Below are positions 36,944 to 46,037 of a stretch of 64,000 nt of DNA, piece after piece. Position numbers and translations under genes: made by a program. Within the stretch, counting starts at the first letter, position 1. Each line of letters opens with the position of its first letter. The notes under the pieces are model-generated. The model was not told where the DNA came from. It made no database searches and was given only the letters and a program-made list of their open reading frames with translations. Source of the DNA: Glycomyces arizonensis DSM 44726 (GTDB lineage: Bacteria; Actinomycetota; Actinomycetes; Mycobacteriales; Micromonosporaceae); contig NZ_AXWO01000003.1 in NCBI RefSeq assembly GCF_000482705.1, positions 186,001-250,000 of the forward strand, read 5' to 3'.

Positions 36944-37942
36944 ATGCCGATCCTCGAGGCCCGATCCCTCAGCAAACGCTTCCGCCGCCCCGACAAGGGC
37001 TCCGGGTTCAAAGGCGCCCTGAAACACCTGGTCCAGCGCAAGTACAAGAACTTCACCGCCGTCGACGCCATCGACCTGTCGATCGAGCCGGGCGAATCGG
37101 TGGCCTACGTGGGCCCCAACGGCGCCGGGAAGTCGACCACGGTCAAGCTCCTGACCGGGATCCTCCAGCCCACCGAGGGCACCGTCCGGGTGATGGGCCG
37201 CGACCCGCACACCGAGCGGATCGCCAACGCCCACGACATCGGCGTCCTGTTCGGGCAGCGCACCCAGCTGTGGTGGGACCTGCCGGTCGAGGAGAGCCTC
37301 AAGCTCCTCAAGCACATGTACGGCGTCTCCGAGGCCGACTACAAGGCCCGCATCGAGAGGTTCGACGAGCTGCTCGGCCTCGGCGAGTTCATGCCCGCGC
37401 TCGCCCGCACCCTCTCGCTCGGCCAGCGCATGCGGGCCGACCTGGCGTGCGCGCTCATCCACGACCCGAAGATGGTCTACCTCGACGAGCCCACCATCGG
37501 CCTCGACATCTCCGTCAAGGACCGGCTGCGCGCCTTCCTGCGCCAGCTCGTCGACGACGGCACCACCCTGCTGCTCACCAGCCACGACCTGGCCGACATC
37601 GAAGAGGTCTGCGAGCGCATCGTCGTCATCGACGAGGGGAGGATCGCCTACGACGGCCCCATCGAGCAGCTCAAGGCCCACTACATCACCACCAAGGCCG
37701 TCAACCTCATCCTCGACGGCCCGGCCGACGCCGAGGCGCTCGCCGAGAAGTTCCCCCACTACGAATGGAGCGCCGGGGAAGCGTCCAGCGAGGTCACCGC
37801 CACCTACGAGTCGTCGCGGTTCACCACCGCCGAAGTCCTCGGCGACCTCACCGCCCAGCTCGCCCCGCGCGATTTGTCGCTGTCCGAGCCGAGCATCGAG
37901 GACGTCATCAGGCGCTTGTACGCGGGGGAGCTCACCAAGTGA
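36944..37942 (+). CDS. ABC-2 type exporter ATP-binding protein
   Basis: 332 residues. Walker A GPNGAGKST at 57-65, Q-loop FGQRTQLWWDLPV, signature LSLGQ at 157-161 (second position Leu instead of Gly, usual for this subgroup), Walker B MVYLDEPTIGLD with D181 and E182, switch His in LLTSHDLADIEEV. The C-terminal ~90 residues form the extra domain of the group paired with ABC-2_membrane_6 (DUF990-type) permeases. The substrate is unknown; daunorubicin- or multidrug-type export is a family label only. It is the only ATPase for four downstream permease genes. Confidence 0.92.
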   Translation: MPILEARSLSKRFRRPDKGSGFKGALKHLVQRKYKNFTAVDAIDLSIEPGESVAYVGPNGAGKSTTVKLLTGILQPTEGTVRVMGRDPHTERIANAHDIGVLFGQRTQLWWDLPVEESLKLLKHMYGVSEADYKARIERFDELLGLGEFMPALARTLSLGQRMRADLACALIHDPKMVYLDEPTIGLDISVKDRLRAFLRQLVDDGTTLLLTSHDLADIEEVCERIVVIDEGRIAYDGPIEQLKAHYITTKAVNLILDGPADAEALAEKFPHYEWSAGEASSEVTATYESSRFTTAEVLGDLTAQLAPRDLSLSEPSIEDVIRRLYAGELTK

Positions 37943-37999
37943 GCCGCCCGCACCCGTCGCCCCGCCCAACCGCTCGCTTCCCCGAACCGGAGTGAACGC

Positions 38000-38797
38000 A
38001 TGACTCATACGTTGGCGGTCGACCGCGCCTTGGCGGTCATCTCGCTGAAGCGGCGCCTGGCCTACAAGGCCAACTGGGTCTTCGCGATCATCCTCGGCGG
38101 CGGCGCCATGCTCTCGGGCCTCGCCCTGTGGCGCAACCTCCTCGGCGACGGCACGCTCGGCGGCTACGACTGGGACTCGATGCGGGCGTACATGATCATC
38201 GGGTTCTTCACCGCCACGCTCGCGTTCGGCGGCGCCGACTGGGCGATCGCCGACAGGATCCTCGACGGGCTCATCGCCGTCGACCTGACCAAGCCGATGG
38301 ACTTCCAGCGCGCCCGCGCCGCCGAGTTCGTCGGCAGCATGGTCTCGACCGTCCCCACCGCCGTCGTCGGCTCCGCCATCGCCTGGCTGGTGTTCTCGCC
38401 GCCCGCGCCCGTCTCGCCGCTCGCCGGGGCGCTGACGGCGGTGAGCATCCTGTTCATCTTCCCGCTGGCGTTCGAGATCACCTACCTGTCGGTGCTCGTG
38501 TGCTTCTGGACGAGGCGGTACCTCGGCATCATGTGGGCGAGAGAGGCCGTGCTCTCGTTCTTCTCGGGGATCATGGTCCCCTTGGCGCTCATGCCCGCCC
38601 CGCTTCAGATCGCGGCCTGGTGCCTGCCGTTCCCGCACTTCACCACCACGCCGTCGAACATCTACCTCGGCAGAGTCGACACCCCCGGCGCGCTCGGGCT
38701 CATCGCCGCCGAGGCCGCCTGGGTCGTCGTCATGTGGTTCGCGGGCCGGCTGGTCTTCAACCACGCGGTCAAGAAGGTGACGGTGCACGGTGGCTGA
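38000..38797 (+). CDS. ABC-2 permease, type A, first copy
   Basis: 265 residues, about six transmembrane helices, ABC-2_membrane_6 family. Landmark segments: LKRRLAYKANWVF, GGYDWDSMRAYMIIGF, ADRILDGLIAVDLTKPMDFQ, CFWTRRYLGIMWA, WCLPFPHFTTTPSNIYLGRV and LGLIAAEAAWVVVMW. Strongly similar along its length to the gene at 39616. It begins 57 nt after the ATPase and overlaps the next permease by 8 nt. Confidence 0.9.
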   Translation: MTHTLAVDRALAVISLKRRLAYKANWVFAIILGGGAMLSGLALWRNLLGDGTLGGYDWDSMRAYMIIGFFTATLAFGGADWAIADRILDGLIAVDLTKPMDFQRARAAEFVGSMVSTVPTAVVGSAIAWLVFSPPAPVSPLAGALTAVSILFIFPLAFEITYLSVLVCFWTRRYLGIMWAREAVLSFFSGIMVPLALMPAPLQIAAWCLPFPHFTTTPSNIYLGRVDTPGALGLIAAEAAWVVVMWFAGRLVFNHAVKKVTVHGG

Positions 38798-39614
38798 GAC
38801 GACGATCGACATCCGGACGGCATCACCGGTGCGGCACGCCGCCGAAGTGTACCGGCGCAGCCTCGTCGCCCACCTACGGTCCATCGTGGAATATCCCGCG
38901 GACTTCTGGGTGATGGCCTCCTCCGGCGCACTGTGGCAGATCCTCCAGTTCGCGTTCATCGCGATCCTGTTCGCGAACGTCTCGGCCGTCGCCGGGTGGG
39001 GCTACCACGAGATGCTGCTGCTGATCGGATTCCTGACCCTGACCGGCGGCACGACCGCGATGCTCTGCGACGGCGTCTGGAGCATCGGCAGCATGGTCAT
39101 CAAGGGCGAGATCGACTACCGGATCACCAGGCCCGCCCCGGTCATCGTCCAGGTCGCCTCCACCCACGTCGGCATGCAGGCGTTCGGCGAGGTGACCCTC
39201 GGGGCCGCCATGTTCGTCTACGGCTGGATCGGCGCCGGGCTGAGCCCGGCCCTGATCCCGGTCGCGCTGCTCCTGCTGGCCTGCGGCCTGGTCATCGAGA
39301 TGGCGCTGATGACCGCCATGTGCGCGGTGAACTTCTGGGTCAAGGGCACCGCGTCGATCTTCGGGTTCATCCTGGTCGACCTCCAGGAGAACGTGATGCG
39401 CTTCCCGCTGGGAATCTACCCGGCGGCGGTGCGCGTGGTGGCCACGTTCGTCGTTCCCCTCGGGTTCGCCAGCTTCGTCCCGGTGCAGATCCTCACGAGC
39501 CGACTCTCCGCATGGTGGCTCATCGGCCCGCCGGTCGCCGCGGCGGCCACCGTCGCCGCCGCGGCCCTGGTCGTCCGCGCCGGTCTGCGCTCCTACGACT
39601 CGGCGGGGCACTGA
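38790..39614 (+). CDS. ABC-2 permease, type B, first copy
   Basis: 274 residues, about six helices. Landmarks: VEYPADFWVMASSGALW, GWGYHEMLLLIGFLTL, ITRPAPVIVQVAS, HVGMQAFGEVTLG, NFWVKGTASIFGF, PLGFASFVPVQILTSRLS and LIGPPVAAAATVA. Pairs with the type A permease just upstream, whose 3' end it overlaps by 8 nt. It has an N-terminal extension of ~10 residues relative to the second copy (40440). The two-permease form of this family is typical; a second pair right behind it is not. Confidence 0.9.
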   Translation: MAETTIDIRTASPVRHAAEVYRRSLVAHLRSIVEYPADFWVMASSGALWQILQFAFIAILFANVSAVAGWGYHEMLLLIGFLTLTGGTTAMLCDGVWSIGSMVIKGEIDYRITRPAPVIVQVASTHVGMQAFGEVTLGAAMFVYGWIGAGLSPALIPVALLLLACGLVIEMALMTAMCAVNFWVKGTASIFGFILVDLQENVMRFPLGIYPAAVRVVATFVVPLGFASFVPVQILTSRLSAWWLIGPPVAAAATVAAAALVVRAGLRSYDSAGH

Positions 39615-39615
39615 C

Positions 39616-40437
39616 ATGGCCGACGCGATCGCCGCCCCGCGCGGGCACCGCTTCGCGGCCGACCGCGCCCTCGCGCTCATCTCGTTCAAGCGCCGACTCG
39701 CCTACAAGACCACCTGGCTGTTCTCCATCACCTTCGGCGGCTGGCAGCTGCTGGTCGGGATCGTGGTGTGGGAGCACATCATCGGCGCCGGATCGGTGGG
39801 CGGCTACGACTGGGACGCCATGCGCGCCTACCTCCTCATCGGGTTCGTCACCTCCACCATCGCCTGGGGTGGCGCGGACTGGCAGATGGCCAACCGGATC
39901 CTCGACGGGCTCGTGGCGATCGACATGACCAAACCGGTCGACTTCCAGCGCGCCCGCGCCGCCGAATACGTCGGCGGCGCGGCCTCGGTGCTGCCGACCG
40001 CGGTCCTCGGCGCGGTGGCGGCCTGGTTCCTGTTCGACCCCCAGCTTCCGGTGACGCCGCTCGCCGGAGTCTTGACCGTGGTGAGCATCCTGTTCATCTT
40101 CCCGATGGCGTTCGGGGTCGGCTACCTGTCGATCATGCTGTGCTTCTGGACCCGCCGCTACCTCGGCATCCAGTGGGCCAAGGACGGGTTCGTCGCGTTC
40201 TTCTCCGGCATGATGGTGCCGCTGGCGCTCATGCCCGGCTGGCTCCAGGTCCTGAGCTGGTGCCTGCCGTTCCCGCACTTCACCACGACGCCCGCGGCGA
40301 TCTACCTCGGCCGCGTCGACACGCTCGGCGCGCTCGGGCTCATCGCCGCAGAAGCGGCATGGGTCGTCGTCATGTGGGGCGGCGCGCGCCTGATCTGGCG
40401 CCGGGCGATCAAGAAGGTCACGATCCATGGAGGTTGA
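39616..40437 (+). CDS. ABC-2 permease, type A, second copy
   Basis: 273 residues. Parallels the gene at 38000: FKRRLAYKTTWLF, GGYDWDAMRAYLLIGF, ANRILDGLVAIDMTKPVDFQ, CFWTRRYLGIQWA, WCLPFPHFTTTPAAIYLGRV and LGLIAAEAAWVVVMW. Differences are concentrated in the first helix and the loop after helix 3 (SVLPTAVLGAVAAWFLFDPQ against STVPTAVVGSAIAWLVFSPP). It starts with ATG one nt after the preceding stop. Confidence 0.9.
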   Translation: MADAIAAPRGHRFAADRALALISFKRRLAYKTTWLFSITFGGWQLLVGIVVWEHIIGAGSVGGYDWDAMRAYLLIGFVTSTIAWGGADWQMANRILDGLVAIDMTKPVDFQRARAAEYVGGAASVLPTAVLGAVAAWFLFDPQLPVTPLAGVLTVVSILFIFPMAFGVGYLSIMLCFWTRRYLGIQWAKDGFVAFFSGMMVPLALMPGWLQVLSWCLPFPHFTTTPAAIYLGRVDTLGALGLIAAEAAWVVVMWGGARLIWRRAIKKVTIHGG

Positions 40438-40439
40438 GC

Positions 40440-41225
40440 ATGCGGCACGCCTTCGCCGTTTACCGGCGCTCCCTCGGCGCCCACTTCCGCTCCATGCTGG
40501 AGTACCCCGCCGACTTCTGGGTCATGGCGAGCACGGGCACCGTCTGGTCGTGCATCCAGTTCGGCTTCGTGACCATCCTGTTCGCGAACGTCAACGCGAT
40601 CGGCGGCTGGGGCTACCACGAGATGCTGGTCCTCGCCGGGTTCCTGACGGTCGCGGCCTCGACGAACGCGATCTTCTGGGACGGCATGTGGGGCCTCGGC
40701 AGGCAGATCATCAACGGCGGCATGGACTACCTGATCATCAGGCCCGCCCCGGTCGCCTCCCAGCTCGGGGCCAGCCACGTCGGCATGCAGGCCTTCGGCG
40801 AGATCACGCTCGGGCTGACGATGCTCGTCTACGGCTGGGTCGGCGCCGGACTGAGCGCCGCGATGATCCCCGTCGCGATCGTGATGCTCGCCTCCGCCGT
40901 GGTCATCGAGATCGCGCTGCTGACGGCGGCGAACGCGGCGAACTTCTGGATCAAGGGCCACTCGCCGGTGGTGGCGTTCATGCTGCTGGACATGCAGACC
41001 GAGGTCATGCGCTTCCCGCTGACGATGTTCCCGTTCGCCGTCCGGCTCCTGCTGACCTTCGGCCTGCCCGTCGCCTTCGCCAGCTTCATCCCGGTGCAGG
41101 TCCTCACCGGCCGGCTCTCCGCGGGGTGGCTGATAGGCCCGCCCGTGGCAGCGGCGGCGGCCGTGGCGTTCGCGGTATGGGTCTTCCGCGCGGGCCTGCG
41201 CGCCTACGACTCGTCCGGTCACTGA
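40440..41225 (+). CDS. ABC-2 permease, type B, second copy
   Basis: 261 residues, about six helices. Parallels the gene at 38790: LEYPADFWVMASTGTVW, GWGYHEMLVLAGFLTV, IIRPAPVASQLGASHVGMQ, NFWIKGHSPVVAFML, PVAFASFIPVQVLTGRLS and LIGPPVAAAAAVA. ATG 40440 has GGAGG nine nt upstream, overlapping the previous gene's last codons. It is the last gene of the exporter cluster; a toxin-antitoxin promoter begins right after it. Confidence 0.9.
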   Translation: MRHAFAVYRRSLGAHFRSMLEYPADFWVMASTGTVWSCIQFGFVTILFANVNAIGGWGYHEMLVLAGFLTVAASTNAIFWDGMWGLGRQIINGGMDYLIIRPAPVASQLGASHVGMQAFGEITLGLTMLVYGWVGAGLSAAMIPVAIVMLASAVVIEIALLTAANAANFWIKGHSPVVAFMLLDMQTEVMRFPLTMFPFAVRLLLTFGLPVAFASFIPVQVLTGRLSAGWLIGPPVAAAAAVAFAVWVFRAGLRAYDSSGH

Positions 41226-41231
41226 TGCACA

Positions 41232-41258
41232 TTGAGCATGCTCAACGCATGCTATGCT
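41232..41258 (+). promoter_or_regulatory. Palindromic operator and -10 of the toxin-antitoxin pair
   Basis: TTGAGCATGCTCAA (41232-41245) is a perfect 14-bp palindrome covering the expected -35 position. TATGCT (41253-41258) is the -10, ending six nt before the antitoxin ATG. This is the layout expected for RHH-antitoxin autorepression. Confidence 0.6.
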
Positions 41259-41264
41259 CGTGGC

Positions 41265-41528
41265 ATGGTGTTCATTCAGGTACGGAACGTCGATGAAGGG
41301 CTTCGCGAGTCGGCCAAGCGCCGGGCTGCGGAACTTGGAGTGGATTTGTCAACTTATGTCCGAAATCTAATCCAGCGTGATGTTGCCCGCCCCAGCATCA
41401 ATGCATGGCTCGACGAGGTCCTAGCTGATCCCATCGGCGACCCGTTCGATGCCGCTGAAGCCATTGCCGACGCACGCGCCGACCGCGAATCCGAGATCCG
41501 GCGGTCGCTGGGAGACTTCGCGTGCTGA
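41265..41528 (+). CDS. FitA/VapB-like ribbon-helix-helix antitoxin
   Basis: 87 residues. The N-terminal ~45 residues fit an RHH DNA-binding fold: the β-strand VFIQVRNV, then DEGLRESAKRRAAELGVDLSTYVRNLIQRDV with the helix-turn-helix spacing of FitA-like antitoxins. The acidic C-terminal half (WLDEVLADPIGDPFDAAEAI) is the likely toxin-binding region. ATG 41265 is chosen because the -10 lies six nt upstream. Codon use (TTG, TCA, ACT, CTA) is less GC-biased than its neighbours, suggesting horizontal gain. It overlaps the toxin by 7 nt. Confidence 0.8.
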   Translation: MVFIQVRNVDEGLRESAKRRAAELGVDLSTYVRNLIQRDVARPSINAWLDEVLADPIGDPFDAAEAIADARADRESEIRRSLGDFAC

Positions 41529-41932
41529 TCGTCGACGCTTCTGTCATCACCGCTCTCCTTACCGGTCATTCCGCGAAGGCGTCGATCGCCGAGCACCTCC
41601 GGCGTGATCCGGAACTCGCGGCACCGGCCCACCTCGACGTCGAGGTGCTCTCTGCGCTCCGCGGGCGCATGCTGGGGCGACACTTGACCATGGCCGACCT
41701 GCGGGTAGCCGCTGCGCGGCTCGCGGCCCTGCCGGTGCAACGGGTGCCGTTGGGGAACACCCGGCTGCTGTTGGAAACGGTGCGCTGGTTCCACAACCTC
41801 TCGGCTTACGACGCCTGCTATGCCGCCCTGGCAAAGGAGCTCGACGCACTGCTGCTGACCGGTGACAAGGGCCTGGCCGACACCGCGACCCGAGCGCAGA
41901 TCGCATGCGCGCATGTCGACTGCTCCGCATGA
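41522..41932 (+). CDS. VapC-like PIN-domain toxin ribonuclease
   Basis: 136 residues. The four PIN acidic residues are in place: D5 (LIVDAS), E41 (HLDVEVLSAL), D97 (LSAYDACYAALA) and D115 (LLTGDKGLA). It is expected to be an Mg-dependent endoribonuclease held inactive by the upstream antitoxin. RNA target not predictable. GTG 41522 is the start, with overlap to the antitoxin giving translational coupling. Confidence 0.92.
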   Translation: MLIVDASVITALLTGHSAKASIAEHLRRDPELAAPAHLDVEVLSALRGRMLGRHLTMADLRVAAARLAALPVQRVPLGNTRLLLETVRWFHNLSAYDACYAALAKELDALLLTGDKGLADTATRAQIACAHVDCSA

Positions 41933-41959
41933 CCGGATGAGCCGTGCCCGATTAATGGG

Positions 41960-41988
41960 TTGCGCGGGTGCGTGGGGGCCGCTAGAGT
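41960..41988 (+). promoter_or_regulatory. Promoter of the RIO-kinase transcript
   Basis: TTGCGC (41960-41965), 17 nt, TAGAGT (41983-41988). Initiation is expected near 41995, giving a ~165-nt leader before the kinase start. Confidence 0.5.
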
Positions 41989-42048
41989 CGCTCCCGTCGC
42001 CCGAGGTCTGCAAGCCCGGGCCCGTAGAGCGTTTGGAGGTGTGTACAC

Positions 42049-42111
42049 ATGGCTGTCGTTGTCTTTCGTCTTGCCTCGATTACCAGTTCACCTCCCGTCG
42101 GCTCGCTCTGA
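42049..42111 (+). CDS. Possible 20-codon leader ORF upstream of RIO kinase
   Basis: MAVVVFRLASITSSPPVGSL then TGA. The ATG is preceded by GGAGGTG (42035-42041), a better ribosome site than that of the kinase gene itself. The stop lies 48 nt before the kinase GTG. It is either a leader peptide or a small protein; no homology is known to me. Confidence 0.4.
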   Translation: MAVVVFRLASITSSPPVGSL

Positions 42112-42158
42112 CCCGTTGTCGCGTGCCGCCGGATTCTCTGCACAGGAGCACACCCGCA

Positions 42159-43091
42159 GTGGCACGCAAGTCCAACAACACTTCCACCTTCGAGTCCACC
42201 CGTCGCCGCAAGTCGCTCGGCGAGGACGAGGTCTTCTCAGCCGAGGACCAGGCCCGTTTCGAGGCCATGCGGTCCGAGGACTTCGACGAGGGCCCGGTCG
42301 ACGACGGCCCGCCCACCGGCGACCGCTGGTCCACCTGGGACGACTCGGAGGCACTCCAGCGCGGCCCCAAGCCGTGGCCCGAATGGATCATCACCGACCT
42401 GGGCGCCGTCGACTACGAGCTCGGCGTCCTCAAGACCGGCAAAGAGGCCGACGTCTTCCTCATCGAACGCGCCGTACCGGACACCGACCGGGCGGTGCTC
42501 ATGGCCTCCAAGCGCTACCGCTCGGCCGAGCACACCCAGTTCAACCGCGCCGGCGACTACACCGCCGGGCGCACGGCCAGGCGCTCGCGCGACCGCCGCG
42601 CCATGGAGAAGCGCACCAAGTTCGGCCTCGAGCAGGCGGCGGGCCGCTGGGCCGCCACCGAGTTCGACGCGCTCAAGCGGCTCTACGTCGCCGGGGTGGC
42701 CGTGCCGTACCCGGTGCAGATCCTCGGCACCGAGGTGATCATGGAGTTCATCGGGACCGGGCGCACCGCCGCGCCGCGCCTGGCCGAGACCCGGCCCGAC
42801 GAGGCCGAACTCGAGAGCCTGTGGGAGCAGGCCTGCGAGAACCTCCGGCTGATGGCCGAGCAGGGCTTCGCCCACGGCGACCTCTCGTCGTACAACACGG
42901 TCGTCCACGAGGGCCGCCTGGTGGTGCTCGACCTGCCGCAGATCGTCGACATCTACGCGAACCCGAAAGGGCTCGAATTCCTGACCAGGGACGTCGAGAA
43001 CCTCGGCGGCTGGTTCACCGCCAGGGGCGTGGACCGCCAAGAAGTCGACGACCTGCGCGTCGAGCTCATGGCCCTGGCGGGACTCCGCTGA
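42159..43091 (+). CDS. RIO-like serine protein kinase
   Basis: 310 residues. Atypical RIO1-type kinase. Nucleotide-binding [15 protein letters not shown] (90-104) with lysine K118 in MASKRYRS; catalytic loop [13 protein letters not shown] with D241 and N246; metal Asp D258 in [10 protein letters not shown]. Bacterial RIO-like kinases are poorly characterised; archaeal and eukaryotic relatives act in small-subunit ribosome maturation. The N-terminal ~75 residues are charged and probably flexible. GTG 42159 with AGGAG 11 nt upstream. The 48-nt spacer follows a possible leader ORF. Confidence 0.88.
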   Translation: MARKSNNTSTFESTRRRKSLGEDEVFSAEDQARFEAMRSEDFDEGPVDDGPPTGDRWSTWDDSEALQRGPKPWPEWIITDLGAVDYELGVLKTGKEADVFLIERAVPDTDRAVLMASKRYRSAEHTQFNRAGDYTAGRTARRSRDRRAMEKRTKFGLEQAAGRWAATEFDALKRLYVAGVAVPYPVQILGTEVIMEFIGTGRTAAPRLAETRPDEAELESLWEQACENLRLMAEQGFAHGDLSSYNTVVHEGRLVVLDLPQIVDIYANPKGLEFLTRDVENLGGWFTARGVDRQEVDDLRVELMALAGLR

Positions 43092-43157
43092 ACCGCACCT
43101 CGGGCCGGACCGCACGGCGGCCCGGCCCGAGGCCCGATGCCTGTCCCACCCCCGATA

Positions 43158-43163
43158 TAGCCT
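43158..43163 (+). promoter_or_regulatory. -10 element for leaderless uvrC
   Basis: TAGCCT ends seven nt before GTG 43171; no ribosome site is present. Confidence 0.45.
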
Positions 43164-43170
43164 TGTGGGC

Positions 43171-45054
43171 GTGAGCGTTGATTACCGTCCCGCGCCGGGC
43201 ACGATTCCCACCCAACCCGGTGTCTACCGCTTCCGGGACCGCGACCGGCGGGTCATCTACGTCGGCAAGGCCAAGAACCTCCGCAACCGCCTGAACTCCT
43301 ACTTCGCCGACGAGACCCGCCTCCACGAGCGCACCCGCCGGATGGTCAACACCGCCCGCAGCGTCGAGTGGACCGTCGTCGGCACCGAGGTCGAGGCCCT
43401 CCAGCTCGAGTGGACCTGGATCAAGGAGTACGACCCGCGCTTCAACGTCATGTTCAAGGACGACAAGTCCTATCCCTGGCTTGCCGTCACCGTCGGCGAC
43501 GAGTTCCCCCGCGCCCAGGTCATGCGCGGCAACCGACGCAAGGGCGTCCGCTACTTCGGGCCCTTCGGCAGCGCCTGGGCCATCCGCCAGACCCTCGACC
43601 TGCTCACCCGCGTCTTCCCCATCCGCACCTGCTCGGACACGGAGTTCAAGCGCTGCAACCGCATGGGCCGCCCGAACCTGCTGGCCGACATCGGCAAGTG
43701 CTCGGCCCCCTGCGTCGGACGCATCTCCGCCGAGGACTACCGCGAGCTGGTGAACAGCTTCTGCTCCTTCATGTCCGGCGACACCGCCCCGGTCCGCAGG
43801 CGCCTCATCGCCGAGATGCAGGCCGCCTCCGAGGCCCTCGACTTCGAGAAGGCCGCCCGGCTGCGCGACGACCTCGGCGCGCTCGACAAGGTCCTCGAAC
43901 AGCAGGTCGTCGTCCTCGCCGAGGACGTCGACTGCGACGTCATGGCCGTGGCCGACGACGAACTCCAGGCCGCCGTCCAGGTCTTCCACGTCCGCGGCGG
44001 CCGCATCCGCGGCCAACGCGGCTGGGTCATCGAGAAACCCGAACCGGTCGACCTCGCCGGCATCGTCGAGCGCTTCTGCACCCAGTTCTACGGCGAGCAG
44101 GGCGAAGTCGTGCCCCGCGAGGTCCTCGTCCCGGCCCTGCCGGGCGACGCCCCCGCGCTCACCGAGTGGCTCTGCGAGCAGCGCGGCGCCAAGGTCGACC
44201 TGCGCGTGCCCCGCCGCGGCGACAAGCGCGCCCTCGCCGAGACCGTCGAGAAGAACGCGGGCGAGTCCCTCCAGCGCCACAAGCTCAAGCGCGCCGGGGA
44301 CCTCACCGCCCGCTCCAAGGCCCTCGAAGAGCTCGCCGACGCCCTCGACCTCCCCGAGGCGCCGCTGCGCATCGAGTGCTACGACGTCTCGCAGTCCCAA
44401 GGCCAGGACGTCGTCGCCTCCATGGTGGTCTTCGAGGACGGCCTGCCGCGCAAGAGCGAGTACCGCCGCTTCGTCATCAAGGGGGAGAAGAAGGACGACC
44501 TCTCCTCGCTCCAGGAGACCCTGCGCCGCCGCCTTTCCAAACTGGACGAACAGCCCGCCGGTTCACCCATGGAGGAGGACGAGGAGCCCCGCAAGGGCTT
44601 CCACTACCCGCCCCAGCTGCTCGTCGTCGACGGCGGCCAGCCGCAGGTCGCCGCCGCCGAGGCCGTCTTCGCCGAGATGGGGATCGACACCATCAACCTC
44701 GCCGGGCTCGCCAAGCGGCTCGAGGAGATCTGGCTGCCCGGCGAGGAGTACCCGGTCATCCTCTCGCGCACCTCCGAGGCCCTCTACCTCATGCAGCGCG
44801 TCCGCGACGAGGCCCACCGCTTCGCGATCTCCCTGCACCGCAACCGCAGACGCAAGCGCATGCGCTTCTCGGCGCTCGACGGCGTCCCCGGGCTCGGGGA
44901 GTCCAAGCGCAAGGCGCTGCTGAAGCACTTCGGCTCGGTCAAGCGCATCAGAGAGGCCGAGCTCGAAGACCTCGAAGCGGTCCCGGGCATCGGCCCGAAG
45001 CTCGCGGAGACCTTGCGGACACATCTGCGCAACCCCGATGACAACACCGATTGA
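43171..45054 (+). CDS. uvrC: UvrABC system protein C (excinuclease)
   Basis: 627 residues. Makes both incisions in nucleotide excision repair. GIY-YIG domain at the N-terminus ([29 protein letters not shown]); zinc/Cys-rich region [13 protein letters not shown] motif [19 protein letters not shown] binding UvrB; RNase H-like second nuclease domain ([36 protein letters not shown]); C-terminal double helix-hairpin-helix ([33 protein letters not shown]). It heads the conserved uvrC-rapZ-yvcK-whiA order. Confidence 0.97.
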   Translation: MSVDYRPAPGTIPTQPGVYRFRDRDRRVIYVGKAKNLRNRLNSYFADETRLHERTRRMVNTARSVEWTVVGTEVEALQLEWTWIKEYDPRFNVMFKDDKSYPWLAVTVGDEFPRAQVMRGNRRKGVRYFGPFGSAWAIRQTLDLLTRVFPIRTCSDTEFKRCNRMGRPNLLADIGKCSAPCVGRISAEDYRELVNSFCSFMSGDTAPVRRRLIAEMQAASEALDFEKAARLRDDLGALDKVLEQQVVVLAEDVDCDVMAVADDELQAAVQVFHVRGGRIRGQRGWVIEKPEPVDLAGIVERFCTQFYGEQGEVVPREVLVPALPGDAPALTEWLCEQRGAKVDLRVPRRGDKRALAETVEKNAGESLQRHKLKRAGDLTARSKALEELADALDLPEAPLRIECYDVSQSQGQDVVASMVVFEDGLPRKSEYRRFVIKGEKKDDLSSLQETLRRRLSKLDEQPAGSPMEEDEEPRKGFHYPPQLLVVDGGQPQVAAAEAVFAEMGIDTINLAGLAKRLEEIWLPGEEYPVILSRTSEALYLMQRVRDEAHRFAISLHRNRRRKRMRFSALDGVPGLGESKRKALLKHFGSVKRIREAELEDLEAVPGIGPKLAETLRTHLRNPDDNTD

Positions 45055-45137
45055 GACGCGCATGGTAGCTATACGGGGGTCAGCGTCATAGCCGTGTCAC
45101 AGCGGCATCAAGATCAATCTCGGGAATACTTGTGTCT

Positions 45138-46037
45138 ATGAGTGCGCCATCTGAGCAGTCCGCGTTCCAGGACCGAAGCGACCTGGACCTCGTCATCGTC
45201 ACCGGCATCTCCGGTGGGGGCCGATCGACGGTGGCGCGCGCCTTGGAGAACGTCGGCTACTACGTCGTCGACAACCTCCCGGAGTCGCTCGTGGCCCAGA
45301 CCGCCGAGCTCGCCGCGGCGGGCGGCGCCGAGGTCAAGCGGACCGCGATGGTGCTCGACGTGCGCTCGCGCGCGTTCACGACCGACCTGGTCGGTGTCAT
45401 CGAGGAGCTGCGCAAGGGCGGTTTCAAGCCGCACCTGGTGTTCGTCGACGCCGACGACGACGTGATCATCCGCCGCTTCGAGAAGGTCCGCCGAGCCCAC
45501 CCGCTGCAAGGGGACGGACTGCTCGCCGACGGGATCGCCGCCGAGCGCCGCCTCCTGGCCCCCGCGCGCCAATCGGCCGACACTCTCTTCGACACCACCC
45601 ACATGAACGAGAATCAGCTCAGGGCCAGGGTCGAGGAGACCTTCCTCGCCCCCTCGACCGCCGGACTCCAGTTCACCTGCATGTCGTTCGGGTTCAAGTA
45701 CGGCATCCCGCGCGATGCGGACTATGTGGCTGACGTACGATTCCTTCCCAACCCGTATTGGGTTCCGAGCCTGCGCGAGCTCACCGGCGCCGACAAGGAC
45801 GTCTCGGACTACGTCCTGCACCAGGAAGGCGCCGCCGAGTTCGTCGAAGCCTACGCAGGGCTGCTGCTCGGCACCACCCAGGGATTCGAGCGGGAAGGCA
45901 AGCGCTACATGACGATCGCGATCGGATGCACCGGCGGCAAGCACCGCAGTGTGGCCATCGCCGAAGCGCTCGCGAGCCGCCTCAACGCGGCCGGGTTCCC
46001 CGCGAACACCCACCACCGCGACCGAGGGAACGAATGA
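45138..46037 (+). CDS. rapZ: RNase adapter protein RapZ (YvcJ family)
   Basis: 299 residues. P-loop nucleotide-binding protein; in E. coli an adapter controlling glucosamine-6-phosphate synthase RNA turnover, in actinobacteria linked to whiA/yvcK. Walker A variant GISGGGRSTVARAL, Walker B region VVDNLPESL, MSFGFKYGIP and the C-terminal IAIGCTGGKHRSVAIAEAL (RNA/ligand-binding) are all present. ATG 45138 follows an AATACT -10-like element by seven nt. The function in this organism is not settled. Confidence 0.94.
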   Translation: MSAPSEQSAFQDRSDLDLVIVTGISGGGRSTVARALENVGYYVVDNLPESLVAQTAELAAAGGAEVKRTAMVLDVRSRAFTTDLVGVIEELRKGGFKPHLVFVDADDDVIIRRFEKVRRAHPLQGDGLLADGIAAERRLLAPARQSADTLFDTTHMNENQLRARVEETFLAPSTAGLQFTCMSFGFKYGIPRDADYVADVRFLPNPYWVPSLRELTGADKDVSDYVLHQEGAAEFVEAYAGLLLGTTQGFEREGKRYMTIAIGCTGGKHRSVAIAEALASRLNAAGFPANTHHRDRGNE

